Shown piece after piece: positions 12,230 to 24,135 of a stretch of 64,000 nucleotides of DNA; positions within the stretch are counted from its first letter, which is position 1, and each line of letters starts with the position of its first letter. The stretch comes from Sipunculus nudus (taxonomy: Eukaryota; Annelida; Sipuncula; Golfingiida; Sipunculidae), in contig CM049306.1 of assembly GCA_026874595.1 (NCBI GenBank), forward strand, positions 9,755,019 through 9,819,018, in the 5' to 3' direction. A model generated the notes under the pieces. The model was not told the origin of the DNA and did not search any database. It was given only the letters and a program-made list of their open reading frames with translations. The position numbers and the translations under genes are program-made.

Positions 12230-13020
12230 TTATTCAGTTGTTAATCAGACCTCTTGGTAGGATAATTCAGTTGGTAGTCGGACTTCTTGGTAGGATTATT
12301 CAGTCAGTGATAGTCAGACCTCTTGGTAGGATTGTTCAGTCAGTGATAGTCAGACTTCTTGGTAGGATTATTCAGTCAGTGAAAGTCAGACTTCTTGGTA
12401 GGATTATTCAGTCAGTGATAGTCAGACCTCTTGGTAGGATTGTTCAGTCAGTGATAGTCAGACTTCTTGGTAGGATTATTCAGTCAGTGATAGTCAGACC
12501 ACTTGGTAGGATTGTTCAGTCAGTGATAGTCAGACCTCTTGGTAGGATTGTTCAGTCAGTGATAGTCAGACCTCTTGGTAGGATTATTCAGTCAGTGATA
12601 GTCAGACCTCTTGGTAGGATTATTCAGTCAGTGATAGTCAGACCTCTTGGTAGGATTGTTCAGTCAGTGATAGTCAGACTTCTTGGTAGGATTATTCAGT
12701 CAGTGATAGTCAGACCTCTTGGTAGGATTGTTCAGTCAGTGATAGTCAGACCTCTTGGTAGGACTATTCAGTCAGTGATAGTCAGACCACTTGGTAGGAT
12801 TGTTCAGTCAGTGATAGTCAGACTTCTTGGTGGGATTATTCAGTCAGTGATAGTCAGACTTGTTGGTGGGATTGTTCAGTCAGTGGTAGTCAGACCTCTT
12901 GGTAGGATTATTCAGTCAGTGGTAGTCAGACCTCTTGGTAAGAAAATTCAGGCAGTGACAGTCAGACCTCTTTGTAGGATGCACATATTCAGGCAGTGAT
13001 AGCCAGACCTCTTGATAGGA
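12230..13020. repeat. 36-bp minisatellite, about 21 copies
   Basis: The unit contains TTCAGTCAGTGATAGTCAGA followed by CCTCTTGGTAGGATT, repeated every 36 bases with few substitutions. Degenerate copies extend to the left from about 12070 and to the right to about 13020. Because 36 is divisible by three and the unit lacks a stop in one frame, a 253-codon open frame (12238-12999) appears with a 12-residue repeat. There is no sign that it is a gene. Confidence 0.93.
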
Positions 13021-13361
13021 TGCACATATATATGTATTTAAGCATTTAAGGTCTCAAATTTGATAAAAATTGTGTAATATTTGATAAAAAAAAAAACTCA
13101 TGCAAGTTTTTGGAAGACCATGTCATAAAAATAACTGCTGTTAACATCAGGCATCTATTTAGCCTATATGCCATAGGTGGTGTGGCCACCTGAGGCTGTT
13201 ATTGTAACAATTGACAGGTCAAATAAACAAAATGAATCTTATAATTTCAATGTTAAATTCAATATTTGTTCAGACTATTGAATAAAATTGATTTTTTTTA
13301 AAACAAAATAACTTACATGAATTGATTCCCTGAGCTCAAGATGTTGCAAATTTATGTTATT

Positions 13362-14730
13362 AGGGCTTCACTTCAATAGAAGCGGGTGCCCTATAGTAAT
13401 CACCCTGTCAGTCTGTCTGTCCATCCACAAATTTCTTTCTGGATGATAACTTCAGTTTCGATTCACATATGGATTTCATATTTAATATATAAGTGACCCA
13501 CCACGAAAGCAAGAACCCTCTTGATTTTGGGGTCATGAGGTCAAAGGTCAAGGTGTTAGGACTCACATTTATAAAAACATTGTTGATGTGTTTTAAGCCA
13601 AACTGTCCATGCCAGTCCTTCCATCTTACACATATATGACACCTGCCAACAGGGAAACATCTCTATCAATCTTGGGGTCACAAGTTCCAAGGTCAAGGCC
13701 ACAGGAACCACCTGTCCACATATTCATTTCAAGATGATAACACCAGATAGGATTCACATTTGAATTTCAAACTTAATATATAAATGGCCTACCACTTAAG
13801 CAAGAACCCTATTGATTTTGGGGTCATGAGGTCAAAGGTCAAGGTGTCAGGAGTCACATTTATAAAAACTTCACGGATGCATTTTCAGCCAAACTTCCCA
13901 TGCAAGTCATTCCATCTTACACATATATTACACCTGCCAACAGGGAAACATCTCTATAAATTTTGGGTCACAAGTTCAAAGGACAAGGTCACAGGAGCCA
14001 TCTGTCCACATATTCACTTCAAGATGATAGCTCCACTTTGGATTCACATATGGATTTCAAACTAAATATATAAATGGCCCACCACTAAAGCAAGAACCCT
14101 ATTGATTTTGGGGTCATGAGGTCAGAGGTCAAGATGTCAGGACTCACATTTATAAAAACTTTATGGATGCATTTTCAGCCAAACTTGCCAGTCTTTCCAT
14201 CTAACTCATATATGACACCTGCCAACAGGGAAACATCTCTATAAATTTTGGGGTCACAGGTTCAAAGGTCAAGGTCACATGAGCCATCTCTCCACATATT
14301 AATTTCAAGATGATAACTCCAGATAAGATTCACATTTGGATTTTAAACTTGACTTTTATATGTCCGAACACTAAAACAAACATCCTTCCTCATTTAGGGA
14401 CATAAGGTCAGAGGTCAAGGTCACAGTCCCCTTATCTTTAAAAAGATTGTGGATGCAATTTAAGCAAAACCTTTCATACCAGAGGTTGTATCCTACACAT
14501 ACAGCTCACCTGCCAATAGGCTAATATCCCGTTCCCTATTTTGGACACAAGGTCAAAGGTCAAGGTCACAGGAGTCATCTGTACACGCATTGATTTCCAA
14601 ATCCTTTCATAACTCCAGTTTGGATTCACATATAGATTTCAAACTTAATATACATATGGCCCACCAAAAAAAGCAAGAACCCTATTGATTTTTGGGTTAT
14701 GAGGTCAGAGGTCAAGGTCTCAGGACTCCT
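13362..14730 (+). repeat. Family C repeat, tandem units of about 290 bp
   Basis: The 5' end is an imperfect hairpin (AGGGC...CTTC / GAAG...GCCCT at 13361-13391) followed by ATCACCCTGTC and a GTCTGTC run. The body repeats about every 290 bases, with the phrase GGGGTCATGAGGTCAAAGGTC near 13529, 13819 and 14109 and further diverged units to 14720. Each unit carries AGGTCA half-sites as direct repeats. I could not locate a clear 3' end. Other fragments lie at 26580, 47785 and 63760. No protein is encoded. Confidence 0.75.
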
Positions 14731-14749
14731 ATTTCTAAATATGTGTGAA

Positions 14750-16350
14750 TGCCTTTAAAATTAAATTTTTCTTGCCACTCTTTCCATCTTGCTTCAGTGT
14801 TTAAATACTGTTTTAGGTCATTTTCCTCTGTCTCTGCATGTAATCAGGTCTTTTATTTTATTTTTTCCAAGCATCACTTGGCCCACACTAGAGGGCCTTC
14901 AGCGAGGTCCATCTTGACCTGTCAGTATTTATCTGGTTCATTTAATTTTTTTCATATTCAAATGTGATTATATATTAGGATCTAATATAAGTGCTCATTG
15001 ACATGTTTGAATATATAATAAGGTGTTGATACATGTTGCATTTAATTCTGTTCTCTTAAATTTGGCTAGACCATTGTATAATTAACACTGGTTCACTCAG
15101 TTGATTAGGAATATTGGGCAAATGTTCATGGAATTTAAATGTTAGCTTACATGGTCGTATATTTAACTGTTGAGAAATATTACATTTACACATTTCTTTG
15201 TTTTTGAAATGTACCCTTCATAACACACTTAGGCCTATTATTATTCTTTTCCTGATTGTATCATTAAATGGTTTCATACCACAAGTCTCATATATTACAC
15301 ATTGCAAATGCAATGTATACCTAATTGGCTTGATTTAACTTGCTTATCTAATTTGGGTTATGCTCATTTAAAAATGGAACATTTTGTTTATAGCACTTTA
15401 TTTCAGTTAATAAAATAAATGTTTATTATATGCTTCATCTCATGTCCATTATTCTGTCATTTACAAGGTTTCATATCTTCCCAGTGGACATATTTACACG
15501 CATATTACAGTCACTTAGTTGATGTATGTGATCATTAGAGGCTCCTTCATCTGTCATGAAGTCCTTGAAAGTGCACAGTCAACACAGCCACTAAGATTTT
15601 ATACAGACATTCTTAGAATCAATTTCAGCTGAGCGCTGTGACCCACAGATCGATTGTTTCTTCATGAAAGGACAAACGTCAAGACAACTATAGTTCATTA
15701 ATGTAGGAAGTTCCTTATGTTTTCACTAATTAGAAAAACTGAGGTATCTTAGGTAGTATAGATATATAAACCCAGGATCCGACTGTTTGGCTGTGCTTTA
15801 GAATAAAACTAGTTTATCCAGGCAGAGAGTTTATGGGGTCTTGATTGTTTCATTATTTGGAATCACGGAGGTCTGTCTGCTAGTACAGACAAGAAAAACC
15901 TGGATTCCTCTTTATGGCCAAGCCTGAGGATCATTGAGAACTGCTATCACTTTCCTGGATGCCACTGTTTGGACAAATATACGCAGACAAGACAAATCCT
16001 GGGAGGTCATAAAGAGGTCACATTGATGGAGATCAGTCGGTGTGGGGGGGTCAAGACTTTTAAGCAACTGAAAATATATGTAGCCTGCCAGAGCAAGAAG
16101 GCAGTCCTGTCTCCCGGTTTTGTGACTGGATTAGTTGATAGTCTGGCCAGAAAATAAAGCTGAAGGCTCCATTTATCACCTTGTCTTAATATATCTTTCA
16201 GAATCCTGAAGTTTCCTTGGAACTGACTGCATGCCATTTTCTCTGTGTTTCTCCACTGTTACAGCAATTACTGAAATTTCTTGGTAACGTGACATGAAAA
16301 CTAATATTTCCATCCATCAAAGTAAATGGTTTATACTTTGTGAGTTATTT
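14750..16350. other. Noncoding stretch
   Basis: Mostly unique sequence. About 14880-14896 holds GGCCC...GGGCC, a small palindrome that might belong to the unresolved 3' end of the preceding family C element. No gene recognised. Confidence 0.45.
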
Positions 16351-16357
16351 TCTTTTT

Positions 16358-17243
16358 AGCAAATCTGTGAGCTTATGCGATGGCACAGCAAAATTGTTTA
16401 ATATTTCATAAATTTTCATAGATATGATCCCAGAGACAAGCCCTCTTGAGTTTGTTCAAATGGTTTGGGTTTAATGAATTTTGGCAGACTTACAGGAATT
16501 TGAACTTTGTCATTTGGCCAAGTGGGCACCACCTACATAGACCTGTTTTTACAGGCAAAAACCTCATAATTTAAGCCTCTTTCACTTAAAATATCTTTTA
16601 TGATGAATCTGTCAAGCTGATTTTTTTTAATTTTTCACAAGAATTATCCTAGGGTAGGGTATTGTATAAGTATAGATTGGGTTTGTTGATTTTTGGTAGA
16701 GTCATAGATAGCTGAAGTGGTCTTGTAGCCATTAGTAAGCCTATTTTAAACTGAGGGCATGCAATAGTCTTCTTCTACAAATTATTGTTTCAACTTCTGG
16801 TACATTGCACAAAAATGATTCTTTGGAGGCCTTTGTTCAAGTTTACTTAAATAATTTTTGGGAGAATTTTTGGGCATTCAACAATGAAAGGACTGCATCT
16901 GTATACAAGACTATTGGCACCAATAACAATTGTTTCATACATTTGTGCACATAGCCCAAGGGTGGTTTGAAGTATCTGCCTGAAATTTTGCATGTCCATA
17001 CATCTTTGATGGCTTTCTTGTACACAAGACTGGTGGTGCCACCTACAATCATTTTCGTGTTGTGTGAACCCATGCCAGTATTTCAGCAGTGACGTTTGTG
17101 TAATTTGTGCATGTACTCGGGTTCAAAATGTTTTGTAAATGCATTGTACATATATATGTCACACTTGTATGTGAAAAGTAATGAAAGCATTTTCCCTGAT
17201 ATATATCCCATTGCACAGGTTCGCATTAGGCCTATAGGCCTTG
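16358..17243 (+). mobile_element. Family D element, copy D1 (Helentron-like, non-autonomous)
   Basis: It starts at TTTTT|AGCAAATCTGTGAGCTTA and ends with GCACAGGTTCGC (17213-17224), the palindrome AGGCCTATAGGCCT and CTTG|TT. The start is a decayed form of AGCGAACCTGTG, the reverse complement of the 3' arm, seen intact in D3. It contains a GGTGGTGCCACC unit near 17029. D1 has no family A insertion at CAATCATTTTCGTGTTG, so it serves as the empty-site reference for A5. There is no coding capacity. Confidence 0.7.
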
Positions 17244-17249
17244 TTATTA

Positions 17250-19130
17250 ATTGCTCTTGATTAAAGGAGAATAGCTTTTTGGTGAAATGAGTAAAATTCC
17301 TTATTTCTCATGTGTTCAGTTTCATTAAAATTAAAATAAGTAAGTGATTTGGCTCAGCTTTCATCAGCTACAAATATCTTGATTCCTGAATCAAGTATGT
17401 TGAAGTTTCTGCTTTAAATATACCTGTGACTTTACTTTAAATATACAATCACTAAGTTATCAAATCTTTTGTTGCTTCAGGCTTAAAATGGTAAAAATAT
17501 GTGAGCCACATTTTTACTGATGGGGTACAAACAACCAGTACATATAATTTAACAGGAGTTAAGTATTTATAAATTAGACAAACTTCTTGCATCCTGTTCT
17601 ATGGTATACCATTAAGTATTCATACAAGGTATCCTCAGAGAATGTGACTGCAATTTGAACTAATGGATACCAAAATGTAAGCTTTTTTTATGTCTCTTCT
17701 TGGGGAACAGAAACCATTTCTGATTTTAAGTCATGGAAGATAATTGTTCTTACAGACTGAAAGTTATATAGCTTATAAACAGATGTCACATGCCAAGTTT
17801 TACATCCTACTTTTAAGTTGCTTTATTTTTATAGATTTTAAAGATTTATATTGTGGGTTGCTCTTTTGATGTACTTGAGTCCTCTCAGTAAAAGCTCTTT
17901 GTCTTTGGTACATAAAAGAGCAGTTATTCCTGTGGCTTTTGGGTCTTTTGACTTCAAAGATAAAAGATGTATTGTCATGTACGTACCATAAAACAGTCCA
18001 TTAATTTTGCACATTTACCAAATATATCAAACCTAAGATTTTTATTAGGTGAGAATTCACTGTATTAACTCTTGCAGTGGAGAATTAGTGTATGTGACAC
18101 TTTTATTAATGGATTATGAATTGAAAAAGTCCAGACTGTTATATATAGAGCCATGCTAAATGGCAAGATCCTTATACATGTTGCTGATGTCATCCATCTT
18201 GATAAGCCTAAATTTTTTTTTTCTGACATATACGGTAGATATGAACCTTCAGAATATCTTAACTGGAATATGGGACTTTTTGCATCTGTACTGAATGGCT
18301 GAATCCCTGCAAGCCTCCGGGCTTGTCATCTACAAGAATCAAATTTATCATTTCTGACAGCAAATATTTCTAATGACCAGTTTTTGTATTTTTTTTGTTT
18401 TTTTTATGAACATTTTACAGACGTTTACAGCATATATACTACTGCATGGTTCTGCCCCCATCACCTGCATGTGCAGATCGAATCCACACCAGGGATGAAG
18501 ATGGAGGGTTCATTTGGACAACAACAGCTTTACAACATTAAACAACCAGCTTTTCCATTTTGGCAAGGAAGCAGGCTCTGTCTAAAACCATCTGTGTCAA
18601 AGGGCATACTGACTTTGACAACCTTTCATGACCTGCGCTGCAGGAGTTAATCAACACTGACAGCTTCAGCTTAAGAAAATGGCTCATGCGGCAGTTATAG
18701 TTAAGCCAGAACTGATCTTTTGAAATTGATTTCTGTATTGTATCACTGCAGGTAAAATCCCCCTCAGTTAGGTTGATGGGCTCGCTGCCATTTTCATCAG
18801 ATACATGGCTGGTAACAAATACTCTCATTACAGAAATGAGCTGCAGCTAATATTGCTGTAGAAAAAATCATGGCATGGAAGCTGATACATGAATGTACCC
18901 AACTGTTAGGGAGAGGAATGTGTAGCAGAGTGGATTCTGGCCAAGTGATTAAGACTTCAGGTCATCAGGGCTAGGTGAATAAGTAAAATTGAGTGTTCAG
19001 CAGGTTACAGTGAGGGCAGTCCTGATCAGTACTTTTAATTATAGACAAGCTTAGTGTGACTGAAAGATTCAGAGGAATTCATATTGATAGTGTATGGTTT
19101 AAATCATGCTCCTGCAATATATGGCACCAT
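17250..19130. other. Noncoding stretch
   Basis: AT-rich sequence without recognised gene or repeat family. Open frames at 18384-18650 and 18538-18828 overlap on opposite strands and show no domain features. Confidence 0.5.
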
Positions 19131-19135
19131 ATATA

Positions 19136-19578
19136 CTGTGGTTGGCTTTATTTTTGCTGGGCTGAAATTTTGTGATTTCTTCATTTTTAACATTTTGCAA
19201 GGGTTTCATTTTTGCTATTGCAAAAGAATCTGTAAAATCTAAGTACAGCATTATTTGGATTGTTTTTAAATTAAGAAATTTATCAGATAATACCTCACTT
19301 ATTTCTGGCTCAGTCATTCACTTCGACCAGTTTCACAAACAATATATCTTGTGTGATTACTGTGTGTTTTACAATTATTAATGCTTGTATGCATGGGCCC
19401 CTTTGGATACCATGGACAGATTTGGTTGTGACTATAGGTTGTTTCCGTAGGTGTGAGAAATAATGTGTTTGTACAGATGCATCATCTCCTCTTGTTCATC
19501 TTAGTAGATGGTCTGCGATTATTTCACAATGCAAATATCACGAAACTAAAACCCTCACAAACAAAAAGGCAAACACAG
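19136..19578. mobile_element. Small TIR transposon (MITE-like) flanked by TA
   Basis: The left end CTGTGGTTGGCTTTATTTTT and right end, read in reverse complement as CTGTGTTTGCCTTTTTG, begin two diverged inverted arms of about 60 bases that continue with GAAATTTTGTGAT / GTTTCGTGAT. TA flanks both sides (19134-19135 and 19579-19580), fitting a TA-targeting Tc1/mariner-type element. At 443 bp with no transposase it would be non-autonomous. Related arm fragments occur near 2303 and 32530-32580. Confidence 0.55.
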
Positions 19579-20274
19579 TATGTAGCAAGAATTAGTAGGG
19601 AAGTGAAGTTAATATTGAAAAGCACTGCCTTTGATAAAATAACAGACCATTACATTTCTTTTATATTAAAGTACTCGCACTTTGAAGAAAACAATTTTTT
19701 ATATTGGTTCTTAATATTGTCACTTAAATAGGCTGCATGTCATTAATTAATAAAATGTACAAAATCCTTTGAATATTCAATGGTCATAATATTAAATTTT
19801 TACAGGGAGTGCAGTGGTTTTGTTTTAATAATATTAAATGTAATTTTGACCATTAAAAATGCTAATTGGCACCTCCAAATACAATCCATCCATCAAGGAT
19901 CCATCAAAGACAGAGAGAACAACTTGTTGGTTTATAAGATACAAAAACTCGGAACGTTGTAGATCGAGTAAATATTTCAGTCAGTTTTCAAGGAAAACAT
20001 TTCTTGTGTATACATTGTTATGGTGACATTCCAGGATAAGCCCTATATTTTCCCCCAGAGCAAAATGTCATTGTAACATGTAGGGGTCATTTAGTATGAC
20101 CACCAACTTTACAGCCCAGGAAAAGTTGGTTTGAAGTAATTGAGTAATTACCGGGAAATAGTTCACCATAAGGTGTGACTCTTGGGGAAATTAACCTTGC
20201 TCTGAATGCAGAACACTCTTAAGAGGGTGTGTGTTACGGGGTTCATATAAAAGTTGACTTAACTGTCTGGCTAT

Positions 20275-20360
20275 TGAAGCTTTCTGTTCTAGCACAGTGG
20301 TTGGCTGCTGGACATGTGTGCCACTGACATGGGTTTATATCCTAGATTGGCCCAATATTT
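20275..20360 (+). repeat. tRNA-derived SINE head
   Basis: AGCACAGTGGTTGGC fits a pol III A-box region. GGGTTTATATCC about 35 bases later fits a B box (consensus GGTTCNANNCC). The arrangement is that of a decayed tRNA-like SINE head. The body downstream is not recognised. Confidence 0.4.
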
Positions 20361-20503
20361 TCACTTGAGCACTCGTACTCGAGTCCTGTGATTATTCTGT
20401 GATTTGAATGTTTGGTCAAGTGGTTGTGCTTTTATTTATAAAAGGTATATAGTTTTTTTTTTTTCATTATGAAAATTTGTAGAAATTATATTATGTTAAT
20501 GAA

Positions 20504-21396
20504 CAAGTGGCCCATGGGCCATGACACACAGCTTAATTCAAGGAACAATGGGTAAAATAATTCCCAGAGTGCTCAAAAGCATGCATTTTGCCAAAAAAAC
20601 CTTAGATATAGGTTTCAGTGACCTTATTCTACAAAAGACTGCTACCATTGACTAAGAGTGCTAAAATCATGTTCTTTCACATAACTCACAGAATATAGGT
20701 CAAAGTGACATTATTTCAGGTTTTTCAAGCAATTTTTACAGGAATCTCCCTGGATCTTAATCCAATTAGAAGTTTCTAGGTCCAACTGTAACCAATCATG
20801 CAAATCTGTCTTATAGAGTGCTCATATCATATTCTTTCACACATCTTGCAGAATATAGGTCACTATGACCTAACTTCTGTTTTCCAAGGAGATTTGCCTT
20901 GGGCCTCCTTGGATGTACAGTTAGAAGTATCTAGGTCCAGGTGTTATGTTTTGTGCCATATTAACAGCAACACCACTTCATTAGAAGGTCTCAAAAATAG
21001 AGAATAAAATTTGTAAAAATTAGAAAGAAGAGGTGGCGCCACAAACCTGCAGGAACTGATGAAACACTCCATGATAAATATGCATTGAAATAATCATGGT
21101 GATCCATGCATTAGTTATTCAGATACTGGAGCTTTTGTATCAAATTTTAAATTATTCTGGGGGTACTTTCAAGTACCATAGCTCACAGAATGTAGGTTGC
21201 AGTGACCTAATTTCAGGTTTCTTAGGAGATCATTAATGGAGCCAAATGAATATTCAGTTAGAATTTTTCTACATCCAGTGGTTACCATGTAAGCCTTGTT
21301 AACAGATGACCAGGCGGGACAACAGATGGCAGGACTGCATGACAGACAGACAGGCGACAGACAGACTATAGCTCAGATGACTTTCAGTCAGCTGAG
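20504..21396 (-). mobile_element. Family A element, copy A1
   Basis: On the minus strand it starts with AGCTCAGCTGACTGAAAGTC and ATCTGAGCTATAG (5' hairpin, 21364-21396). It ends at 20504 with the palindromic GGCCATGGGCC segment and CTTG|TT. The 3' arm is decayed. The body carries a GGTGGCGCC site near 21030 and family A phrases such as ATAGCTCACAGAATGTAGGT. No protein is encoded. Confidence 0.7.
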
Positions 21397-21399
21397 CTT

Positions 21400-22660
21400 A
21401 AATCTTATATGTTATTAAATTAGGACTGTTTTGCATTAGTAATTATTATCTAACCTTGTTCAAGTGTAAACTCTTTTATTTCATTTCAGTAAAAAAAAAG
21501 TTATTTTATCTTAAACACAACAAAGCCATTTTCAATATTTTGTAAAACATTCAGTGCTGACGTGTTATTGTTATGCTAGCATTGCCTTTGATCAAACTGC
21601 AACAGGTGGCAATTAAAAATTCAGTACCGGAGTAGTGATATCAGTGACCATGTGGGTATATTAATCACCATAAAAACACATTTCTGTCATTAAATGAGTA
21701 TGAACATCCACCCTGGGTTGTTTCAGTGTTTGCAGGGGCTCTGGTGAACAAGTTTGACTTGTAGTAAATATGGTAAGCATTTTTATTGGCAGTAATAATG
21801 TCATTAGTGTTTGATCATGCTTTTAGCAAAGTTAATTATTGAGTTGACCTGATAGATTTGTTCTTGTTCCTGTCACTGAAGGTCCAGATGAGAGGAAATT
21901 AGTGGCCCCATGTTGACAATAAATTAGGAAAACTGTATATCCATGCAGGCAAGATGAAGCTGTTAATAGATAAAACATGTGAAACCACCACAGAGAGAGG
22001 GTACTACATCAATGAAACCTACAGATCTGATCTATGGAGTTTATCCCTTTTTGTGACTGATGCTTAGATTATTGTAAGCTCAATATGAGAGCTTTCCAAA
22101 AGAGCATTGAAACCAAGTCAGCTTGGCTATCTCAGAGTAACCACTTCTCTCAACAAAAAGCAAAACTTCTTTATTCATTGCTTATTGTATAGTCATCCAA
22201 GATGAAATTCACTTTAAGTCTATTTTTATGTATTAAAGAAGTGTCAGACTTCCTTTGAATTACAGAGACCACCGCAAATTGATGTTACCTTAATACATGG
22301 CATTTTCCTGGAAGAAAGGTCATCATTGTCAGGTTGAGTGTGAGTTACAGGGAGATTACCAGGATATTACCAGGTTAATGTCACTTTGTGTCTTCTCCTG
22401 ACGAAAGAACCCTCAAACAAAAACTAAACCAATGACAGGTACAGTGTGGATACAGAAAGCCCTGCCAAATTATTTCAAGTCATCAGAAATTATCTATCAT
22501 TACAAACCCTAACGCTGTTAGTTCCTCTGATATCAGAACTGGATGCCTTCAGCCACTGCTCAGAAACATCTCTCCTGCTTACTCAGTAAAAGAAAAGCAC
22601 TTGTTTCAGGTCAGAGGATTTTAATTTTTTTCAAAAAAGCACTACCTAGCTTTAAAAAGC
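21400..22660. other. Noncoding stretch
   Basis: No gene, RNA or shared repeat recognised between family A copy A1 and the AT microsatellite. Confidence 0.5.
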
Positions 22661-22666
22661 CTTTTA

Positions 22667-22730
<64 letters not shown>
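22661..22730. repeat. Long (TA)n microsatellite
   Basis: An almost pure run of about 30 TA dinucleotides, self-complementary and cruciform-prone. It produces the Tyr-Ile repeats in the spurious frame at 22543-22743. Confidence 0.95.
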
Positions 22731-22732
<2 letters not shown>

Positions 22733-22799
22733 CATCAAGCTAGGTTTCATAATTTTTATGCACTAACCCCAAAAACTTGTAAATGAATATCCTGGTAGT

Positions 22800-24135
22800 T
22801 TAATAAAAAAAATTTCCATGGAAAGCTTAAATAAGGTCATTGTGGCCTATATCCTCGAGCAATGAGGCTCATTAGTACCCCCCCCCCCCCCAAATAATCA
22901 AAAATTCGATACAAAACCTCCAGTATCTTGATAATTATATCCGCAGAATGAAAGGTTTGTGGATACTATGTTTTTGACAGGGTTCTGCCGCCACGAGACC
23001 TCTAGACAGATTTTTCCAAAACTTTACACCAGTATCGGGGCAGATGTGAACTGGTGCCAAAATTTTTTTAGGTTGACCTCTAACCTTTCCTCTCTCCAGT
23101 GCATCCAACTGTGCCTCTTTTTTGACACATTAACTTAAATGTCTTTGGACATGTTTTACAAATCAAGCTAAAAATTTTGGACAATATAGATAGCTTTATA
23201 ACAAACACAATAAAATGCCGGCCCCACGTCAGTGGTTTGACTTATCCACCTGAAATTTTGCATGTGTAAATATCCTGGAAAGATTTCTGGATTTTGTGGC
23301 TGGTGGTGCCACCTAGATCTATCTTTAGGCTGCAGACATCCATGCTAATATTTCAGGACTGGTTTGATGTATTGGCCTGGAATTTTGCATGTGTATTGAT
23401 CTCACACAGTTCTTTATCATACATGAGATGGTGCCACCTGCAACCCGTTTTTGCACAGCAACCTTCTGTTTATCTGCTGTGGGATAAAATCACTCATTTC
23501 TCAGCAGTGGTTTGACTTATCTGCCTAAAATTTTGCATATGTATACAACTTGGATACATTTCTCGATTTTGTGGCAGGTGGTGCCACCTACATACACATT
23601 TTGGCTGAAGACATCTATGTTTATATCTCAGGACTGGTTTGATTTATCGGCGTCAATTTTGCATGATAAAAGATCTTACATAGCTCTACAGCTTTTTCAA
23701 ATTTGGTGGCCCAACTTACAACCATTTTTGCATGATGTCCATCTGTTCATCTGCTTAGGGTAAAAATCACTCATATCTCAGCAGTGGTTTGATTTACCCA
23801 CCTGAAATTTTGCATATGTATACATCTTTAATTGCTTTCTCTTTAAAATATCAGGTGGCACCACCTACAATCATGTTAACTTGGCAGACATCCTTGCTTA
23901 TATGTAACATACTTCACTCTTTTTCCCCTTGCCAGTCAATCCATGCCTCACTTCATCTCTCCCACTCTGATTTTGGAGGAGACACGTAGTCGCTTGTCGA
24001 CTACCCATATTCTAGTTAATATCACATGAAATGCCGACACGGCATTAATACATGGATTTTCATGAATTTTGTCTTGAATATTGACCATGATAAGTTTTTC
24101 AGTTCACAAAAACTTGTGGTGCCACCTGAATTTTT
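22800..24135 (+). repeat. Partial family A body, split by F1
   Basis: Sequence at 22840-22936 (AAAATTCGATACAAAACC, then CCAGTATCTTGATAATTA) and 24016-24130 (TGAATATTGACCATGA, then TTGTGGTGCCACCTGAA) together resemble one family A body unit, as seen uninterrupted near 47575-47680. The family F element F1 lies between the two halves. No terminal hairpin is visible at the left, so the element is a fragment. Confidence 0.55.
22937..24015 (+). mobile_element. Family F element, copy F1
   Basis: The 5' hairpin is ATATCCGC / GTGGATAC (22937-22944 and 22959-22966), followed by the family B/F phrase GGATACTATGTTTT. The 3' end has GTAGTCGCTTGTCGACTAC and CTAG|TT at 24012-24017. The body has tandem units, each with CTTATC-ACCTGAAATTTTGCAT and GGTGGTGCCACC. 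It is inserted in family A-like sequence. The short open frames (23294-23989) follow the repeat units and are not genes. Confidence 0.7.

Noticed and set aside
12238-12999. 253-codon open frame
   Set aside because: It coincides exactly with a 36-bp minisatellite whose period keeps one frame open; no start context, domain or flanking gene structure.
14870-14900. Family C 3' end at the GGCCC...GGGCC palindrome
   Set aside because: No inverted repeat of the family C 5' arm precedes it and no second copy confirms it.
18920-19000. tRNA-like segment (GGCCAAGTGATTAAG)
   Set aside because: An A-box-like block is present, but I could not find a convincing B box or cloverleaf.
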